From an uncultured Bacilli bacterium (GTDB lineage Bacteria; Bacillota_I; Bacilli_A; RF39; UBA660), in NCBI GenBank assembly GCA_910580135.1, contig CAJTXC010000022.1:1-15300 (forward strand): a stretch of DNA of 15,300 nucleotides, in the 5' to 3' direction. Made by a program: the position numbers and the translations under genes. Shown here in pieces: positions 12,147 to 15,300 of the stretch. Position 1 is the stretch's first letter, and every line of letters begins with the position of its first letter. The notes under the pieces are model-generated. The model was not told where the DNA came from. It made no database searches and saw nothing but the letters and a program-made list of their open reading frames with translations.

Positions 12147-13036
12147 TACTCTTCACCTTCCTTATTTTGATACATTGTATCAATTAAGTTAAATAAATCT
12201 TGTTCTTTTGTGTCGTCATCGTCGTCATCGTCTTCTTTTATATTTTTTCTACTTAAAGATGTTTTTTCTTTTTCAACATCAACGTCAATTTCTTTAAAAT
12301 TAACATTTGGTAAAATCATATCATCATCGTCATCTTCTTCGTTTTCTATGTCTACAACGATAGGTTTACTTTCTTTTACTTTATTTGATTTTTTCTTTTC
12401 CCTAGAAAGTTCCTTTTCAGTTTTTTCTATTTCTTTTTCCGCTTCTTCTATTGTTTTTGTACTTAATCTTTTCATTGTATCTTCTATTTCTTCATCAAGG
12501 GTTCCATAAGCTTTTTTTCTAACTTCATCAAATGTTACTTCGTCATTATAACTAGAAGTTTTATCTAAAGAAGTATCGTCTTTTTTACTTTTTCCTTCAT
12601 TATCTAGCAATCCATATATTGGTGAAATAATTGGACTTGGTTTAAATTTTTTGGTTTCTTCTTTTCTCTTGCTACCTTGATACAATATTCTTTTTGGTTC
12701 TTCTTGCACGGCAGGTATAATTGGTTCTGGTTTTTTGCTAGCAACCATAAAATCTTCATCATCAAATTCAGGAAAATTAAATTTTTGTTCAGTTTTTTCT
12801 ATCCTTGAATGAACCTCTGGTGCTTCTATAACAGGTTCTTCTGATACATCTTCAAAAATAAAATCCTCTTCTTTATCATGCACCTTGTAAGTATCCTCTA
12901 TAATTTTTTCACTTTTTTCTTCCTTTTTTTCTCTTTTAACAGACGACTTTTTAATTTCTTTTTCTTCCTCTTCTTCATCAAATAAGAAACTTTTCATTTT
13001 ATTTAATTTATTCATAAGCCCCATATCGACAATCAC
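12146..13036 (-). CDS. Acidic low-complexity protein with conserved KPSPIISPIYG motif
   Basis: Up to 296 residues, highly charged, with no signal peptide or membrane helix, mostly disordered. A cluster of charged runs (EEEEEKE, DDDDD twice) surrounds one conserved-looking island, FKPSPIISPIYGLLDNEG (about 131-148), and the protein ends DLFNLIDTMYQ. I recall the same proline/isoleucine island in uncharacterised proteins of other gut Bacilli, but no function. The frame opens with GTG 13036, yet its ribosome-like AAAGG would be only 1 base away. ATG 13024 (codon 5), with AGGTGTGAT 7 bp upstream, is the better start and gives 292 residues. It sits between a lipoprotein and two membrane proteins, so a cytoplasmic scaffold or adaptor of that envelope system is possible (inference). 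Confidence 0.7.
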   Translation of the reverse strand: MIVDMGLMNKLNKMKSFLFDEEEEEKEIKKSSVKREKKEEKSEKIIEDTYKVHDKEEDFIFEDVSEEPVIEAPEVHSRIEKTEQKFNFPEFDDEDFMVASKKPEPIIPAVQEEPKRILYQGSKRKEETKKFKPSPIISPIYGLLDNEGKSKKDDTSLDKTSSYNDEVTFDEVRKKAYGTLDEEIEDTMKRLSTKTIEEAEKEIEKTEKELSREKKKSNKVKESKPIVVDIENEEDDDDDMILPNVNFKEIDVDVEKEKTSLSRKNIKEDDDDDDDTKEQDLFNLIDTMYQNKEGEE

Positions 13037-13044
13037 ACCTTTCT

Positions 13045-13779
13045 TTACTCACTATCATTAGTGGTTTCGTCCTTTTTCTCAGTAGTCGTTTCAATAGTTG
13101 TAGTAGTTATTGTTGTTGTACTTTGTTTTAACTCTTCTTCCTTTTCAGCTACTGAACTATCATCATCAGCTTCATACTTATCATACTCTTTTATGTATTC
13201 CAAGAAATTTCCGTCTCTTTCCTTGTTATTAAACAATTTATAAACTTCTTCTTTACTACCAAAGTTTCCTGATTCTTGTAATTTTTTAAGTAATGAATCA
13301 TTAAATTTAACACTAGATAAAATATAACTTATATCTTCTATAGCAGTGCTAAGATCTTTTTTATCTACATACGTTTCTATTTTAGCATAATTATATACCA
13401 TTTGTACAAATAATTTATTATCTTTATTTGTTATCTGAACATATCCATTCTTTTTTCCATTTTCTATTTTTCTAGAATAATAAGCATTTTTATTAACTTT
13501 ATAATCCAGATCAGTTTTATAATAGTAACCTACTACATCAATATATAAATAGTAAGTTATATCATCTCTTGTTAAAACGTCATTATAAGTATTAGAATCA
13601 GTTCTTACTATACCTTTTGGTGTATAGTACTTATAACCCTTACCAATTTTATTATAAAGCTTTATATCTAAAGATAAAATTTTATCCATTACTTCTTCAT
13701 AACTTTTATTATCCATTCTAGTAACAGCACATCCCGATAATAAAAGTAAAGTAAGAAGTAACAATAAGCATTTTTTCAA
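13045..13779 (-). CDS. Uncharacterised lipoprotein with Thr-rich tail
   Basis: A 244-residue predicted lipoprotein. The signal peptide is KKCLLLLLTLLLLSGC with lipobox LSGC, giving lipidated Cys17. The mature part includes a Tyr-rich beta-prone domain (about 45-160: YKYYTPKGIV, YYLYIDVVGYYYKTD) and a helical region (150-200). The end is a Thr-rich stretch (about 218-236) and an acidic tip. Family not recognised beyond a resemblance to lipoproteins heading similar operons in AT-rich Bacilli. The start codon is TTG (13777-13779), supported by GTAGGTGAG just upstream and by the exact signal peptide it opens. It is the first gene of the four-gene envelope operon and lies 8 bp before the acidic protein. 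Confidence 0.8.
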   Translation of the reverse strand: MKKCLLLLLTLLLLSGCAVTRMDNKSYEEVMDKILSLDIKLYNKIGKGYKYYTPKGIVRTDSNTYNDVLTRDDITYYLYIDVVGYYYKTDLDYKVNKNAYYSRKIENGKKNGYVQITNKDNKLFVQMVYNYAKIETYVDKKDLSTAIEDISYILSSVKFNDSLLKKLQESGNFGSKEEVYKLFNNKERDGNFLEYIKEYDKYEADDDSSVAEKEEELKQSTTTITTTTIETTTEKKDETTNDSE

Positions 13780-13802
13780 TCCTACTCACCTACTTTAAAA
13801 TA

Positions 13803-13831
13803 ATTATAACAAAAAAAGATAAAAAATAAAA
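13803..13831 (-). promoter_or_regulatory. Predicted extended -10 promoter of the lipoprotein operon
   Basis: On the minus strand TGTTATAAT gives a TGn-extended perfect -10 (13803-13808). The -35 at 17 bp is poor (TTTTAT). It lies between trmB and the lipoprotein start, where T-rich sequence but no clear hairpin follows trmB. Confidence 0.55.
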
Positions 13832-13835
13832 CCTT

Positions 13836-14483
13836 TTAATTTTCCTTGTACGCTTCTAATCTACAAATTCTTGTTCCAGCTTCATTAAATCGTTTTTCAT
13901 ATTCCGTTGCAACATTACCTTCTATCATGTTGTTATATAAATCAAGTGTAACGTTTTTAAGCGTGTAGCCATAAGTACTTAAAGATTGTATAGAAAATGC
14001 AAATAAATCTATGTTATCGGTTTTTTGATAAATCTTTTTATCATTTTTAAATAGAGTATCATACTTTTTAAATAAGTTATGAGACGTAAGTCTTCTTTTT
14101 GAATGCCTTTCTTTAGGCCATGGATCAGAAAAATTAAGGTATATAACATCTATTTCTTTATCAAACACTTCGTTTATTTCGTTTGCATCCATTCTAATTA
14201 ACTTTAAGTTTGGAATACTTTCATTTTCTAACTTTTGTACCGCACGAACTATTACACTATCATACATTTCAATTCCAATGAAATTAACATTAGGATTTTG
14301 TTTTGCCATACCAATTATAAAGTCACCTTTACCCATGCCTATTTCAATTTGAATTTTATTTTCGTTTTCGAATACATCACTCCATTTACCTATCATTTTT
14401 TTAGGTTCTAAAACAACATAAGACGATTCTTTAATAATATTACTAGCATTTTTAACATTTTTTAATCTCAAAATAATCACCAT
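13836..14483 (-). CDS. trmB: tRNA (guanine-N7-)-methyltransferase TrmB
   Basis: Methylates N7 of G46 in the tRNA variable loop using S-adenosylmethionine. The SAM site is EIGMGKGDF (47-55), with acidic Glu72 in GIEMYD. The family signature NFSDPWPKERHSKRRL (117-132) and the C-terminal tRNA motif TEYEKRF (193-199) are intact. Two starts are possible. ATG 14483 has no ribosome site and would lie at the predicted transcript start. TTG 14471, preceded by GGTGAT at close spacing, yields the usual MRLKNVK opening and 211 residues, and I prefer it. A TATAAT (14488-14493) lies immediately upstream. It is a single gene, divergent from the coiled-coil protein. Confidence 0.94.
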   Translation of the reverse strand: MVIILRLKNVKNASNIIKESSYVVLEPKKMIGKWSDVFENENKIQIEIGMGKGDFIIGMAKQNPNVNFIGIEMYDSVIVRAVQKLENESIPNLKLIRMDANEINEVFDKEIDVIYLNFSDPWPKERHSKRRLTSHNLFKKYDTLFKNDKKIYQKTDNIDLFAFSIQSLSTYGYTLKNVTLDLYNNMIEGNVATEYEKRFNEAGTRICRLEAYKEN

Positions 14484-14487
14484 AACA

Positions 14488-14541
14488 ATTATACACCAAA
14501 ACCCTAAATAAGCATATAATTAAATGAAAGCTTTATTTAGG
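14488..14541. promoter_or_regulatory. Divergent promoter region of trmB and the coiled-coil protein with an inverted repeat
   Basis: TATAAT occurs on the minus strand (14488-14493) for trmB and on the plus strand (14515-14520) for the rightward gene. Neither has a convincing -35. The repeat CCTAAATAAGC (14503-14513) / GCTTTATTTAGG (14530-14541) brackets the rightward -10, ends in its ribosome site, and could be an operator. Confidence 0.5.
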
Positions 14542-14551
14542 AGGAAGAAAA

Positions 14552-14890
14552 ATGAAAAACGATAGAAATAATTTTACCCCACAAATGATGCCATTTCCTG
14601 GCATGGGAAATATGCCTACTAACATGATGATGTTTCCTAACTTTATGAACGATAATTATTCTAATTTAGAATCAAGAGTAAGCTCTCTTGAGAAAAAAGT
14701 TAAAGTTTTAGAAAACAGATTATCAAGATTAGAAAATCCATATCAAACAACAAATACCCAAAGTTATCAAAATACGGTAACTAATACGCAAGGTGGACAG
14801 CCACAATACCAAACAACTCAAAGTGGTCAAACATCTTACCAAACAACACAAAATAACACTGGTTACAACGGAGAAATGTACATGATGTAA
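14552..14890 (+). CDS. Met/Gln/Tyr-rich protein with a short coiled coil
   Basis: A 112-residue protein of unrecognised family. The N-terminal part (1-36) is rich in Met, Pro, Asn and Phe (MMPFPGMGNMPTNMMMFPNF). Residues 38-62 form a clear coiled coil with heptad leucines/valines (LESRVSSLEKKVKVLENRLSRLE). The rest (63-112) is a Gln/Thr/Tyr/Asn low-complexity tail with YQTT three times, ending MYMM. There is no signal peptide. AGGAGG (14539-14544) is well placed before ATG. The build, an oligomerising coil with Tyr/Gln-rich sticky arms, resembles coat or matrix-type structural proteins; with cotE nearby a spore-coat role is a thought, not a finding. Confidence 0.75.
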   Translation: MKNDRNNFTPQMMPFPGMGNMPTNMMMFPNFMNDNYSNLESRVSSLEKKVKVLENRLSRLENPYQTTNTQSYQNTVTNTQGGQPQYQTTQSGQTSYQTTQNNTGYNGEMYMM

Positions 14891-14919
14891 AAAAATCTAC
14901 AAAATTTGTAGATTTTTTT
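14888..14919. terminator. Bidirectional intrinsic terminator
   Basis: AATCTACAAA / TTTGTAGATT arms around base 14904, with an A-run before and a seven-T run (14913-14919) after. It serves both the plus-strand coiled-coil gene and the minus-strand gene that stops at 14918. Confidence 0.88.
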
Positions 14920-15226
14920 AATACTGATAACCTTGGTTTGACAATCTTTTTATTTCATCAACAGTTTCTAAAGATTCTAATTGTTTAAACACTTCAATTC
15001 TATCCCCGATTCCAGAATGTATAGTATCTGCGTAGCGAATTAAATTATCACTTTTTCTTGAATTTAAAGACAAAACATAAACGTTAATTAACGTTTCTAA
15101 ATCAGAATGATTTAGTTTAGATACATATTCTGCAACATTATGAACTTCATCCATATAGCCATTTAAAATATCACGATTAGTCCGAAATTCTTGTACTATC
15201 TCAGGACCTTCCTTATCTGATAACAT
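14918..15226 (-). CDS. Uncharacterised all-helical ORF, possibly 5'-truncated
   Basis: A 102-residue, charged, predicted all-helical protein (VSKLNHSDLETLINVYVLSL, DRIEVFKQLESLETVDEIKR) with no membrane segment. Not recognised. ATG 15224-15226 has no ribosome site; the nearest GGTG is about 14 bases upstream. The frame stays open for nine more codons (TSGENVCR-like residues) to a TAG at 15254-15256, without another start codon. The coding-like sequence before the ATG suggests either a gene that has lost its 5' end or a start I cannot identify. Its 3' end is clean, overlapping the bidirectional terminator. Confidence 0.5.
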   Translation of the reverse strand: MLSDKEGPEIVQEFRTNRDILNGYMDEVHNVAEYVSKLNHSDLETLINVYVLSLNSRKSDNLIRYADTIHSGIGDRIEVFKQLESLETVDEIKRLSNQGYQY

Positions 15227-15258
15227 TCTACAAACGTTTTCACCACTGGTACCCTATA

Positions 15259-15300
15259 AGTGTAATATTTAATTCATATACTTGAATTGATTATTACACT
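15259..15300. repeat. 42-bp nested dyad at the window edge
   Basis: Outer arms AGTGTAATA (15259-15267) and TATTACACT (15292-15300) and inner arms AATTCA (15271-15276) and TGAATT (15283-15288) share one centre. They are separated by 3-bp spacers on both sides, with a 6-bp middle. There is no T-run on either visible side. The dyad may extend beyond the window. Confidence 0.65.

Noticed and set aside
12210..12509. Plus-strand poly-Ser ORF and a GTCATC tandem DNA repeat
   Set aside because: Both are the complement of Asp/Glu codon runs in the acidic protein; the DNA repetition is explained by the DDDDD stretches.
1..15300. CRISPR array, tRNA or rRNA genes, transposase or integrase
   Set aside because: No regularly spaced repeats, no cloverleaf or rRNA sequence, and no ORF with transposase or recombinase motifs seen.

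Overview
The window comes from an AT-rich, low-GC Gram-positive-type bacterium (Bacillota/Bacilli, probably one of the uncultured gut lineages near Erysipelotrichales, RF39 or Mycoplasmatota). The reasons are the strong AnGGAGG ribosome sites, the sigma-A promoters, and Firmicutes-specific genes such as PrkC/PrpC, YtxH, DUF1540, KhpA and a CotE-family spore-coat protein. UGA acts as a stop (end of rlmN) and Trp is read from UGG, so the code is the standard bacterial one and not the Mycoplasma code. The lineage call is inference.

Layout. (1) 68-5064, minus strand: a tightly packed operon rlmN-prpC-prkC-rsgA-rpe (23S rRNA methylation, PP2C phosphatase / PASTA kinase pair, ribosome-assembly GTPase, pentose-phosphate epimerase). 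This is the right half of the classical Firmicutes def-fmt-rsmB-rlmN-prpC-prkC-rsgA-rpe-thiN cluster. (2) 5065-7013: an accessory patch that separates rlmN from fmt. It holds a plus-strand DUF1540 Cys-rich mini-protein and two minus-strand, single-pass membrane proteins. Those two share about 67 N-terminal residues (around 75% identical by eye) and then carry unrelated extracellular domains. rsmB is absent from its expected place. (3) 7014-9811, minus: cdsA-rseP-fmt (CDP-diacylglycerol synthase, site-2 protease, Met-tRNA formyltransferase), with a small intergenic terminator before fmt and a full terminator after it. (4) 9812-10231: a 420-bp stretch without any gene of normal size. It has a near-consensus promoter driving a roughly 95-nt structured plus-strand RNA. 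Converging on it is a 26-residue hydrophobic peptide gene whose transcript overlaps the RNA at a shared bidirectional terminator, and imperfect 32-bp inverted repeats bracket the locus. It resembles a type I toxin-antitoxin locus of an arrangement I do not recognise, and it is the best candidate for something undescribed here. (5) 10232-10755, minus: rpsP-khpA. (6) 10855-11373: a CotE-family gene preceded by a sequence resembling mother-cell sigma-E/sigma-K promoters. (7) 11438-13779, minus: an envelope operon, lipoprotein - acidic low-complexity protein - DUF948-like (YtxG-like) - YtxH-like. (8) 13836-14471/14483: trmB, divergent from a Met/Gln/Tyr-rich coiled-coil protein (14552-14890, plus). 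(9) 14918-15300: an uncharacterised helical ORF with no good start, followed by a 42-bp dyad at the window edge.

Working together: the core genes are translation and ribosome quality (rlmN, rsgA, fmt, rpsP, khpA, trmB) and envelope signalling/biogenesis (prkC/prpC, cdsA, rseP, the lipoprotein operon). CotE, DUF1540 and the coiled-coil protein hint at a spore-forming ancestry or present capacity, which cannot be decided from this window alone. All homology calls are from recognition of motifs by eye; no database was searched.
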